Part shown: in pieces, positions 1 to 5,395 of the stretch
Layout: each line of letters starts with the position of its first letter
How positions within the stretch are numbered: the first letter of the stretch is position 1
From: CAYUIG01 sp964444685
GTDB taxonomy: Bacteria > Gemmatimonadota > Gemmatimonadetes > Longimicrobiales > RSA9
Length of the DNA stretch: 6,561 bases
Direction of reading: 5' to 3'
NCBI GenBank assembly: GCA_964444685.1
Contig: CAYUIG010000096.1
Coordinates: forward strand, 1 to 6,561
The notes under the pieces: model-generated
The model's input: the letters and a program-made list of their open reading frames with translations, nothing else
What the model was told of the DNA's origin: nothing
The model's database searches: none
Program-made: the position numbers and the translations under genes

Positions 1-462
1 CCGGCCCCGGCGCCCAGGCGCCCGGCCGATTCCGCACCTCCGCGCATGGAGGCGCCCCCGTCCGAGGAGCCGAGGCCGGCGCCGCCGCGCAGGAAGCCAG
101 CGAGTGGTGCGCAGGCGGCGTTCGAGCGGCTGATCGAGGAGCGGCGCGGTCTGCCGCCTGGTGCGGGCATCCTGCTGCGCACCGCGCGCGCCGACGAGCA
201 GGACGGGAACGTGCGGCTGGAAGTGCAGGGGCCGGCGCTCGAGACGCTGCGGGAGCCGGCCGCGCGCGAAATCCTGCGGCGGGCGCTGACGGAAGAGCTG
301 GGGCGCGAGGTCGCGCTGGAAATCGTCGCACCGGGTGAGGCGCACGAGCCGACGAAGATGACGCCGGAAAAGCTGCGCCAGGAGCGACTCGAGCGCGCGA
401 GCCGTGAAGCGCCGGCACTGGAGCGTGCCGTGCGCGAATGGGACCTCGAGCTCCTGCCCTGA
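1..462 (+). CDS. dnaX: DNA polymerase III subunit gamma/tau, C-terminal part (5'-truncated by the window)
   Basis: The reading frame is open from base 1 and ends with TGA at 460-462, so the start lies upstream. The visible 153 residues begin with a Pro/Ala/Arg-rich linker (about the first 35 residues). A small alpha/beta domain follows, including LRTARADEQDGNVRLEVQG and a helix ILRRALTEELG. The protein ends in a charged helix finishing AVREWDLELLP. A proline-rich linker, a compact C-terminal domain and a closing 'DLEL' are typical of the tau-specific end of DnaX, the clamp-loader ATPase that ties polymerase III to the DnaB helicase. The ATPase domain is outside the window, so the call rests on this tail and on the yraN-ybaB-recR neighbourhood (dnaX-ybaB-recR is a classic cluster). 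The ATG at 46 is internal and not a real start. No slippery frameshift sequence is visible here. Confidence 0.8.
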   Translation, partial: PAPAPRRPADSAPPRMEAPPSEEPRPAPPRRKPASGAQAAFERLIEERRGLPPGAGILLRTARADEQDGNVRLEVQGPALETLREPAAREILRRALTEELGREVALEIVAPGEAHEPTKMTPEKLRQERLERASREAPALERAVREWDLELLP

Positions 463-484
463 AGACGGCCCGTCCCGCCATGGC

Positions 485-506
485 CTCGCCCCGTTCAGCG
501 GGCGAG
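485..506 (+). promoter_or_regulatory. Perfect 7-bp GC-rich hairpin between dnaX and yraN
   Basis: Arms CTCGCCC (485-491) and GGGCGAG (500-506) are exactly complementary around an 8-nt loop. The hairpin lies in the 52-nt gap after the dnaX stop and ends 8 nt before the yraN ATG. No T-run follows, so it is not a standard intrinsic terminator. Its position just before the start codon would suit an effect on yraN translation initiation or RNA processing. That role is inferred only. Confidence 0.45.
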
Positions 507-514
507 CGTAAAGG

Positions 515-877
515 ATGGGCAGACCTCACGTTTTCGGCCGATCCTGCGAAGAGGCCGCCGCACGCACCCTCGTCGAGCGCGGCTGGACTCTGCTCGCCCG
601 CAACTTCCGCTCGGGACACCGCGAAATCGACCTCATCGCACGGCGCGGACGCACGGTCGCGTTCGTCGAGGTGAAGGGACGTCGCGGCCTGGGGTTTGGC
701 CACCCGCTGGAGGCGATCACCTATCGGAAACGGGTGGAGATCGCGCGCGTTGCGCGCGCCTGGATCGGAGCGCACGGACGGCCTGGACTTACCTACCGGT
801 TCGATGCGATCGCGGTCCTCGAGGCGCCCGATGGGCGGTTGGAGGTGGAGCATGTGGAGGACGCTTGGCGGCTGTGA
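515..877 (+). CDS. yraN: UPF0102 / YraN-family protein with a PD-(D/E)xK nuclease-like fold
   Basis: This 120-aa protein matches the usual family length of about 115-130 aa. It carries the family signatures in order: a helix with E12/E13 and 'AARTLVERGWTLLARNFR' (about residues 14-32), REIDLIARR (37-44) with D39, FVEVKGRR (50-57) with E52 and K54, FGHPLEAI (61-68), and a late RFDAIAV (95-101). The D...ExK arrangement is that of restriction-endonuclease-like folds. The physiological substrate of the family is not established. An in-frame TAA at 509-511 excludes a longer protein, so ATG 515 is the first possible start. The only purine-rich ribosome site, AAAGG at 510-514, abuts the ATG with no spacer, so initiation may be weak, hairpin-modulated or coupled to dnaX. 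The stop codon is part of the first unit of the downstream tandem repeat. Confidence 0.9.
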   Translation: MGRPHVFGRSCEEAAARTLVERGWTLLARNFRSGHREIDLIARRGRTVAFVEVKGRRGLGFGHPLEAITYRKRVEIARVARAWIGAHGRPGLTYRFDAIAVLEAPDGRLEVEHVEDAWRL

Positions 878-1038
878 CGGCGGGCGACCGGCGGCCGTGA
901 CGGCGGGCGACCGGCACCTGTGACGGCGGGCGACCTGGGGCGGGCGACTGACGGCGGGCGACCAACATCGGGCGACCTACGGCGGGATTCTACGGCGGGA
1001 TTCTACGGCGGGATCTACGGCGGGATCTACGGCGGGAG
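875..1038 (+). repeat. Degenerate GC-rich tandem array, two unit types
   Basis: Type A is the 15-mer TGACGGCGGGCGACC, found exactly at 875-889, 898-912, 921-935 and 949-963 (steps of 23, 23 and 28 nt). Partial CGGGCGAC copies lie at 941-948 and about 969-976. Type B is TACGGCGGGATTC at 978-990 and 991-1003, shortening to TACGGCGGGATC at 1004-1015 and 1016-1027, and to TACGGCGGGAG at 1028-1038. Both types share the core ACGGCGGG. The TGA of the first type A unit is the yraN stop codon. The array fills most of the first half of the 303-nt gap between yraN and ybaB. It has no unique spacers of constant length and no palindromic repeat, so it is not a CRISPR. Likely origins are slippage or unequal exchange of a short GC-rich word. 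Function is unknown. Confidence 0.85.
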
Positions 1039-1047
1039 AACAACAGC

Positions 1048-1073
1048 GGGGCGGCGGGGGGTGTGGGGGTGGG
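1048..1073 (+). other. G-tract cluster with G-quadruplex potential
   Basis: Four G-runs of 4, 6, 5 and 3 bases (1048-1051, 1056-1061, 1065-1069, 1071-1073) are separated by loops of 4, 3 and 1 nt (CGGC, TGT, T). This fits the standard G3+N1-7 quadruplex pattern on the + strand, which is the non-template strand for ybaB. It lies just after the tandem array and before the promoter-like sequences of ybaB. Formation in vivo and any effect on transcription are inferred only. High genomic GC raises the chance of a coincidental match. Confidence 0.5.
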
Positions 1074-1075
1074 AA

Positions 1076-1092
1076 CCCTTGTGCCCCAAGGG
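1076..1092 (+). other. Small inverted repeat CCCTTG / CAAGGG upstream of ybaB
   Basis: Arms CCCTTG (1076-1081) and CAAGGG (1087-1092) are perfect complements around a 5-nt loop (TGCCC). The element starts 2 nt after the G-tract cluster and ends 17 nt before the first promoter-like motif. No T-tract follows (next bases GTAGTACC), so it is a poor intrinsic terminator. It could be a regulator-binding palindrome or a hairpin ending read-through from dnaX-yraN. The sequence does not decide between these. Confidence 0.35.
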
Positions 1093-1109
1093 GTAGTACC
1101 GTTCGGGTG

Positions 1110-1125
1110 CGGCCCGTCGCTTGCA
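1110..1125 (+). promoter_or_regulatory. Candidate sigma-54 (-24/-12) element upstream of ybaB
   Basis: The sequence CGGCCCGTCGCTTGCA matches the TGGCACG-N4-TTGCW consensus at 10 of 12 defined positions. GG (1111-1112) and GC (1123-1124) are exactly 10 nt apart, as sigma-54 holoenzyme needs. The expected start of transcription is near 1136, about 45 nt before the ybaB ATG. An overlapping housekeeping-type promoter reading is listed separately, and the two are alternatives. No enhancer-binding site for an NtrC-type activator was recognised upstream. Confidence 0.25.
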
Positions 1126-1152
1126 CCGGAATCACATGAGCGCGTAGCTTTC
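1121..1152 (+). promoter_or_regulatory. Candidate housekeeping promoter for the ybaB-recR operon
   Basis: TTGCAC (1121-1126) could act as a -35 box, with TAGCTT (1145-1150) as a -10 box after an 18-nt spacer. Extended to TAGCTTTC, the downstream box also resembles the TAnnTTTG box of the Bacteroidota primary sigma factor, a relevant comparison if the host is in the FCB group. Each box matches the sigma-70 consensus only about half-way. A start near 1157 would leave a leader of about 24 nt containing GGAGAAGG (1162-1169), a good ribosome site 11 nt before the ATG. The 303-nt gap after yraN makes some promoter here likely. Confidence 0.3.
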
Positions 1153-1180
1153 AGGTTCCCCGGAGAAGGCCCTCCTGAAC

Positions 1181-1504
1181 ATGACGAATATCCAGCAGCT
1201 GTTGCAGATGGGCCAGCAGGTCCAGGCCCGGCTGACCGAGCTGCAGTCGGAACTCGGCCAGCGAACCGTCACCTGCTCGAGCGGGGGCGGGATGGTCACC
1301 GTGACTGCGGACGGTCGCGGGCGCGTGCACAGCATCCGGATCGATCCTTCGGTGGTCGATCCGAACGATGTGGAGCTGCTCGAAGACCTCGTGCAGGCTG
1401 CAGTGTCGGAAGCGCAGCAGCGTGCGCAGCAGGTCTATGAGGATGAGCTGAAGAAGCTCGCGGGCGGGTTCCCGCTGCCGTTCCAGTTTCCCACGCTGCC
1501 GTGA
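1181..1504 (+). CDS. ybaB: YbaB/EbfC-family nucleoid-associated protein
   Basis: This 107-aa protein has the usual family length of about 100-115 aa. A long N-terminal helix (MTNIQQLLQMGQQVQARLTEL) leads into a beta sheet containing the family motif SSGGGMVTVTADGRGRVHSIRIDPSVV (about residues 33-59). A C-terminal helix follows (VELLEDLVQAAVSEAQQRAQQVYEDELKKL). YbaB/EbfC proteins form tweezer-shaped homodimers that bind DNA. Their gene commonly sits between dnaX and recR, as here apart from yraN and the repeat region. The start is supported by GGAGAAGG at 1162-1169. The GGAG of this site could pair with CTCC at 1172-1175, a weak 4-bp hairpin. The C-terminal tail GGFPLPFQFPTLP is rich in Pro and Phe. 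The stop overlaps the recR start by 4 nt (GTGA), indicating coupling. Confidence 0.95.
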   Translation: MTNIQQLLQMGQQVQARLTELQSELGQRTVTCSSGGGMVTVTADGRGRVHSIRIDPSVVDPNDVELLEDLVQAAVSEAQQRAQQVYEDELKKLAGGFPLPFQFPTLP

Positions 1505-2091
1505 GCGTCATCGATGAGCTGGTGGGCGAGCTGTCTCGCCTGCCGGGCATCGGCCGCAAGACGGCGCAGCGACTGACCTATCATCTGCTGAAGCGGCCGC
1601 CGGCAGAGATCCGGCGGCTCGCGCGCGCGCTCGAAGACGTAGCGGAGCGCGTGAAGCCGTGCACGTCGTGCGGGAACCTGACCGAGCAGGACCCGTGCGA
1701 GCTGTGCGTGAACCCGCGGCGCGACGCGTCGCTGATCTGCGTGGTGGAGGAGGCATCCGACATCACGGCGATCGAGCGAGCGGGCGACTACCGCGGGCTG
1801 TATCACGTCCTCGGCGGCCGCCTCTCCCCCCTCGAGGGCATCGGACCCGACGAGTTGCGGATCGCATCGCTGCTGCAGCGGCTCGACTCGGGCCGGATCG
1901 TGCGCGAAGTGATCGTGGCCACGAACCCGAGCGTTGAAGGGGAGGCGACCGCGCTGTACCTTCAGAAGCTCATCCGGCCGCTGGGCGTGCGCGTAACGCG
2001 GCTCGCGCGCGGCCTGCCTGTCGGCGGCGATCTCGAGTACGCGGACAACGTGACCATCGCGGAGGCGCTCGCCGGCCGGCGCGACCTCTGA
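1501..2091 (+). CDS. recR: Recombination mediator protein RecR
   Basis: This 196-aa protein is close to the family's usual 198-200 aa. It has the full domain order: a helix-hairpin-helix DNA-binding motif LSRLPGIGRKTAQRL (11-25), a zinc finger with Cys54, Cys57, Cys66 and Cys69 (CTSC...CELC), a Toprim domain beginning at LICVVEEASDITAIE (78-92), the loop GGRLSPLEGIGP (105-116), and the C-terminal signature GGDLEYADNVTIAEALAGR (175-193). RecR acts with RecF/RecO to load RecA onto SSB-coated gaps. The start is GTG 1501, chosen because it gives the normal N-terminus and overlaps the ybaB stop by 4 nt. The next gene begins 8 nt after the stop. All key residues are intact. Confidence 0.97.
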   Translation: MSVIDELVGELSRLPGIGRKTAQRLTYHLLKRPPAEIRRLARALEDVAERVKPCTSCGNLTEQDPCELCVNPRRDASLICVVEEASDITAIERAGDYRGLYHVLGGRLSPLEGIGPDELRIASLLQRLDSGRIVREVIVATNPSVEGEATALYLQKLIRPLGVRVTRLARGLPVGGDLEYADNVTIAEALAGRRDL

Positions 2092-2099
2092 CGAGCGAC

Positions 2100-2414
2100 A
2101 TGGACAGAAACCGGCTGCTGAAGGTAACGGGCGGGGTACTCCTTGCGGTCGCCGCATTCGCCGGCTTCGGCGCCCTGCTCGTTCGCGATCAGATGGTGCG
2201 CAACCAGCGCAGCCTCTTCAGTCCGAACGCGCTCGAGCGCTTCGCGGCGCTCGGCTACATCGCGGGCATGGGACCCTCGGTGGAGGCGGTGCAGCTGCTG
2301 CGTGACTTCGTTGCGTGGGAGCCGCGCGGACTGCTGCGACGGCGTGCGGCCCAGATCCTCGCGCGCATGGAGCGCCAGCTTGCCGAGCGCGCCACTGCAT
2401 CGGGAGCCGGATGA
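2100..2414 (+). CDS. Small single-pass membrane protein of unknown function, upstream of the Roadblock-MglA pair
   Basis: I do not recognise a family for this 104-aa protein. The basic N-terminus (MDRNRLLKVT) leads into one hydrophobic segment, about residues 11-28 (GGVLLAVAAFAGFGALLV). A basic stretch (RDQMVRNQR) follows, then an all-helical region of about 60 residues (NALERFAALGYIAGM, SVEAVQLLRDFVAW, RGLLRRRAAQILARMERQLAE). The alternating short amphipathic helices resemble a HEAT-like hairpin. Basic residues flank both sides of the membrane segment, so topology is ambiguous. With the N-terminus inside the helical domain would be periplasmic; reversed, it would be cytosolic and could contact MglA or the Roadblock protein. 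No lipobox cysteine is present. The gene starts 8 nt after recR, and its stop overlaps the next start in an ATGA (2411-2414), so it is probably co-expressed with that partner. Codon use looks like its neighbours, so it is likely a real gene. Confidence 0.75.
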   Translation: MDRNRLLKVTGGVLLAVAAFAGFGALLVRDQMVRNQRSLFSPNALERFAALGYIAGMGPSVEAVQLLRDFVAWEPRGLLRRRAAQILARMERQLAERATASGAG

Positions 2415-2911
2415 AGTCGAGTCAGACGATCGGCTTTCTCGACACACCGGACCTCGAGCAGCTGAATGCCGTCCTCCAGACCCTCGTGGCCGAAGCGCGC
2501 GCCCGCTGCGTCGCGCTCGTCGACCGTTCCGGACGGCTGCTCACCACGGCCGGTGACACGGGCGGCTTCGACCAGACGACGTTCGCGTCGCTGGCCGCCG
2601 CCGACTTCGCAGCCAGCGACCAGCTCGCCGCACTGCTCGGCGAACCGGAGTTCGCTTCCCTCTATCATCACGGCGACCGGCAGTCGATGTTCCTCGCGGA
2701 TCTCGGCGGCTGGGCCATTCTCGCGATCCTGTTCGATGGGAGCACCACGCTCGGCCTCGTGCGGCTGCGTGCGCGCGCCGCACTGCCGCGGCTCATCGAA
2801 ATCTTCGAGGGATTGGCCCGGCGCTCACGCGAGGCACCCGCGGTTCGCATGGACCATGATTGGGCGGCCGAGGCGGAAGATGAGATCGACCGTCTCTTTG
2901 GGGAGGCGTAG
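2411..2911 (+). CDS. Roadblock/LC7-domain protein, probable MglB-like GAP for the adjacent MglA
   Basis: From ATG 2411 the protein is 166 aa. This start forms an ATGA overlap with the upstream stop; a longer in-frame start at 2315 would lie inside that gene and is unlikely. The Roadblock fold is visible: helix LEQLNAVLQTLVAEARA (15-31), strands CVALVDRSGRLLTTAGD (33-49), helix FASLAAADFAASDQLAALLGE (58-78), strands SLYHHGDRQSMFLADLGGWAILAILF (83-108) with TLGLVRLR (113-120), and a last helix ALPRLIEIFEGLARR (124-138). An acidic amphipathic tail follows, DWAAEAEDEIDRLFGEA (150-166). Roadblock homodimers such as Myxococcus MglB act as GTPase-activating partners of MglA, and C-terminal helices of MglB contact MglA. 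The gene directly precedes mglA (9-nt gap), so the same role is inferred. Similarity to MglB outside the fold is low, so I give no symbol. Confidence 0.88.
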   Translation: MKSSQTIGFLDTPDLEQLNAVLQTLVAEARARCVALVDRSGRLLTTAGDTGGFDQTTFASLAAADFAASDQLAALLGEPEFASLYHHGDRQSMFLADLGGWAILAILFDGSTTLGLVRLRARAALPRLIEIFEGLARRSREAPAVRMDHDWAAEAEDEIDRLFGEA

Positions 2912-2920
2912 GGGCGTACC

Positions 2921-3499
2921 ATGTCGATGATCAACTATGCGAGCCGCGAGATCAACTGCAAGATCGTGTACTACGGTCCCGGTCTCGGCGGCAAGACGAC
3001 GAATCTCGAATACGTCTATCGCAAGGTGAACCCCGATACGCGGGGCAAACTCATCTCGCTTGCGACGGAGCAGGAGCGCACGCTCTTCTTCGACTTCCTG
3101 CCCGTCAACCTCGGCAGCATCCGCGGTTTCAAGACACGCTTCCATCTGTACACCGTGCCGGGGCAGGTCTACTACAACGCGAGCCGCCGGCTCATCCTCA
3201 AGGGTGTGGACGGTGTGATCTTCGTGGCCGACTCGCAGGCGGAGCGGATGGACGCGAACGTGGCGGCGATGGAGAACCTGTATCAGAACCTGGCGGAGTA
3301 CGGCTACGACCCGCGCGTGCTGCCGATCGTGCTCCAGTGGAACAAGCGGGACCTGCCGAACGCGGTGTCGCTCGAAGAGCTGCGCGCGCAGCTGAACCCG
3401 GGCGGCCTGCCCGAGTTCGAGGCGGTCGCCACGGAGGGCACGGGAGTCTTCGATACGCTGCGGGCCGTAAGCAAGCAGGTCCTGAAGTCGATGAGCTGA
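2921..3499 (+). CDS. mglA: MglA-type small Ras-like GTPase (cell polarity / gliding)
   Basis: This 192-aa protein closely matches Myxococcus xanthus MglA (about 195 aa) throughout. It opens with the diagnostic MSMINYASREINCKIVYYG. The P-loop is GPGLGGKTT (19-27), where G21 is the position equivalent to Ras G12. The switch I/beta-screw segment is LISLATEQERTLFFDFLP (44-61) with R53 and T54. Switch II is LYTVPGQVYYNASRRLILKG (76-95), with MglA-typical Thr78 in place of the usual DxxG Asp and Gln82 kept. The guanine-specificity motif is NKRD (141-144). R53 and Q82, the MglA residues needed for hydrolysis, are both present, so an active GTPase is expected. MglA-GTP marks a cell pole and drives motility or polarity in myxobacteria. 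A ribosome site AGGGG at 2910-2914 lies 6 nt before the ATG. The role in this host, polarity, motility or other, is inferred. Confidence 0.96.
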   Translation: MSMINYASREINCKIVYYGPGLGGKTTNLEYVYRKVNPDTRGKLISLATEQERTLFFDFLPVNLGSIRGFKTRFHLYTVPGQVYYNASRRLILKGVDGVIFVADSQAERMDANVAAMENLYQNLAEYGYDPRVLPIVLQWNKRDLPNAVSLEELRAQLNPGGLPEFEAVATEGTGVFDTLRAVSKQVLKSMS

Positions 3500-3503
3500 A
3501 GCC

Positions 3504-4145
3504 GTGCTCGAGCGGCGCGCCCTGCCGAACGTCATCACTCTCGCCCGGGTTGCAGCCGCGCCGGTCGTGTTCATCCTGCTGTACGTCCCCACGTTCAGCG
3601 CGCGCCTGATCGCCTGGTTCGTCTTCCTCGCCGCAGCCTTCTCCGACCTCTGGGATGGCTGGCTCGCACGCAAGCACGGCTGGATCTCCGAGTTCGGCAA
3701 GTTCGTCGATCCCATCGCGGACAAACTTCTGCTCGTGTGCACCTTCCTGCCGTTCTACCTGCTCGCGCGCACCGGTGAGCCGGAAACGGCGGTGCCGTTC
3801 ATCGGGACGTTTCCGCTCTGGGCGCTGATCGTCGTGTTCGGGCGCGAAGCGCTGGTCACCGCGATGCGCTCGCTCGTGGCGCGCCGCGGCCTCGTCATTC
3901 CCGCGGGCAAGGCCGGAAAGCTGAAGGCGGTGTTCCAGAACATCTTCATCGGCACGGCGATCCTGTGGATCGCGCTGCGCACGGCCGGTGAGCGCCGGGG
4001 CTGGTCGGGCGGCTTCTGGACGTTCTGGCAGCAGTTCCACGGGTCCGTGTATCTCGTGATGCTCGCGATCGCCATCGCGCTCACCGTGTGGTCGCTGCTC
4101 ATCTACCTGCGCGCCTGGCGCAAGCCGCTGCGGGAGTCGCTGTGA
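3504..4145 (+). CDS. pgsA: CDP-diacylglycerol-glycerol-3-phosphate 3-phosphatidyltransferase
   Basis: This CDP-alcohol phosphatidyltransferase of 213 aa (family usually about 180-200) makes phosphatidylglycerol phosphate from CDP-diacylglycerol and glycerol-3-phosphate in the inner membrane. The signature D-x2-D-G-x2-A-R-x8-G-x3-D-x3-D is complete: D48, D51, G52, A55, R56, G65, D69 and D73 in the segment from SDLWDGWLAR to DPIADK. The N-terminus LPNVITLARVAAAPVVF is the typical PgsA opening, and about six hydrophobic segments are visible. The extra length lies in loops near residues 88-100 (RTGEPETAVPFIG) and 155-175 (Arg/Gly/Trp-rich). Start GTG 3504 is 4 nt after mglA, and the stop overlaps cinA by 4 nt. 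Other CDP-alcohol transferases share the motif, but the LPNxxTxxR opening and the cinA neighbour favour PgsA. Confidence 0.92.
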   Translation: MLERRALPNVITLARVAAAPVVFILLYVPTFSARLIAWFVFLAAAFSDLWDGWLARKHGWISEFGKFVDPIADKLLLVCTFLPFYLLARTGEPETAVPFIGTFPLWALIVVFGREALVTAMRSLVARRGLVIPAGKAGKLKAVFQNIFIGTAILWIALRTAGERRGWSGGFWTFWQQFHGSVYLVMLAIAIALTVWSLLIYLRAWRKPLRESL

Positions 4146-5395
4146 AGACGGGCGTCGAACTGGTCACGATCGGCACCGAGCTGCTGCTGGGCGCAGTGGA
4201 CGGCAACACCGCGTGGCTGGGGGCGGAGCTCGCGCGTCACGGCGTGCGTCTCGTGCGGCACACGACCGTGCCCGATGATGTCGATGCCATTCGAAACGCC
4301 GTCGGCGATGCGCTGGAGCGCACGGGCACCGTGCTGTGCACCGGCGGGCTTGGTCCGACGGGCGACGATCTCACGCGCACGGCCATCGCCGCACTGTACA
4401 ACCGGCGCCTCATCGTGGATGCGCGCTGGCTCGACGTGCTGCGCCACCGCTTCGCCGAGCGCGGCATGGTGATGCCGGAAGTCAACCGCGTGCAGGCGGA
4501 GGCGCCCGAAGGCGCGCGGCTGCTGCCCAACGAGCGCGGCACGGCACCCGGACTCATCGTGGAGGATGCGCGCCGCGGCGCCGTCGTGCTGCTGCCGGGC
4601 GTGCCGCGCGAGATGCGCGCGCTCGTGCGCGATCACGTGGTCCACTGGCTGGTGCGGCGCGTGGGAGCCGCGCATCCGATCGTCACGCGCGGTGTGCGGA
4701 CGACCGGCATCAGCGAGTCGGCCCTCGCCGAGCGAGTGGCCGGCCTCGAGGAGCGCGTGAAGCCGCTCACGGTGGCGTTCCTGCCGACGCCGGCGGGTGT
4801 GGATGTGCGTCTTACAACGTGGGGTGAACTACCGGTCGACGCGGCGGAGGCCGCGCTCGAACGCGCACTCGATCTCTTCGAGGAGCGCATCGGCCGCCAC
4901 GCCTACGGTCGCGATGACGACGACCTCGCCGAAAGGGTGGGACGCATCCTGCGCGCGCGCGGCCTCACACTCGCGGTCGCGGAGAGCTGCACGGGCGGCC
5001 TGCTCGCAGCGCGCATCACCGCCGTGCCCGGATCCTCCGACTACTTCCTCGCCGGCTACGTCGCGTATGCGAATCAGGCGAAGGTGTCGCTGCTGGGTGT
5101 GCGGGCGGAAACGATCGAGCGTTTCGGCGCCGTGAGCGAGGAAACGGTCGAGGAGATGACCGAGGGCGCGCGCCGCCGTGCGGGTGCGGAGTGCGCGATC
5201 GCGGTCACCGGCATTGCGGGACCGGGGGGCGGTTCTGCGGAGAAGCCGGTGGGCACCGTATGGATTGCTGCGGCCGTGCGCGAGCCGGTGCGTGCGAAGC
5301 GGCTTCAGCTCATCGGTGGACGGAACGAGATCCGCGAACGCGCCGCACAGGCGGGGCTCGCGCTGCTGCACCGGGAACTCGAGGAGGGCATGTGA
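4142..5395 (+). CDS. cinA: CinA-family two-domain protein (COG1058 pyrophosphatase plus PncC-type NMN amidohydrolase)
   Basis: From GTG 4142 the protein is 417 aa, the normal length for full CinA. The first 18 upstream codons that could extend it lie inside pgsA and are rejected, because VELVTIGTELLLG is the family N-terminus. The N-terminal MoCF-like domain (1-170) shows IGTELLLG (10-17), CTGGLGPTGDDLT (66-78) and LPGVPREM (151-158). A middle domain follows. The C-terminal amidohydrolase domain (about 262-417) shows AESCTGGLLAARIT (280-293), VAYANQAK (307-314), VTGIAGPGGGS (355-365) and KPVGTV (368-373). The two halves correspond to the ADP-ribose pyrophosphatase and NMN deamidase activities known in CinA proteins, which recycle NAD by-products. 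The pgsA-cinA order is common in bacteria, where recA often follows. Here a hydrolase gene follows instead, with a GTGA overlap. Confidence 0.96.
   Translation: MKTGVELVTIGTELLLGAVDGNTAWLGAELARHGVRLVRHTTVPDDVDAIRNAVGDALERTGTVLCTGGLGPTGDDLTRTAIAALYNRRLIVDARWLDVLRHRFAERGMVMPEVNRVQAEAPEGARLLPNERGTAPGLIVEDARRGAVVLLPGVPREMRALVRDHVVHWLVRRVGAAHPIVTRGVRTTGISESALAERVAGLEERVKPLTVAFLPTPAGVDVRLTTWGELPVDAAEAALERALDLFEERIGRHAYGRDDDDLAERVGRILRARGLTLAVAESCTGGLLAARITAVPGSSDYFLAGYVAYANQAKVSLLGVRAETIERFGAVSEETVEEMTEGARRRAGAECAIAVTGIAGPGGGSAEKPVGTVWIAAAVREPVRAKRLQLIGGRNEIRERAAQAGLALLHRELEEGM

Noticed and set aside
875..1038. CRISPR array
   Set aside because: Units are contiguous or separated by only 8-13 nt of related sequence, there are no unique spacers of constant length, and no cas genes are present.
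875..1092. Intrinsic terminator after yraN
   Set aside because: The only clean hairpin (1076-1092) is followed by GTAGTACC and not a T-run, and the repeats themselves are not self-complementary. Termination here, if any, would need another mechanism.
1063..1440. 125-codon + strand open frame beginning in the repeat-flanking region and overlapping ybaB
   Set aside because: Out of frame with ybaB, whose family motifs are unambiguous; the translation is low-complexity Gly/Arg/Pro/Ala.
2825..3742. Long 305-codon open frame on the minus strand opposite the Roadblock protein, mglA and pgsA
   Set aside because: It is antisense to genes with intact, recognised motifs, and its translation (His/Arg/Leu-rich, low complexity) matches no family. 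High-GC genes commonly leave such open antisense frames.
3198..4040. 280-codon minus-strand open frame opposite mglA and pgsA
   Set aside because: Composition is Arg/Ala/Glu-rich without domains, it overlaps another antisense frame, and it covers clearly real genes.
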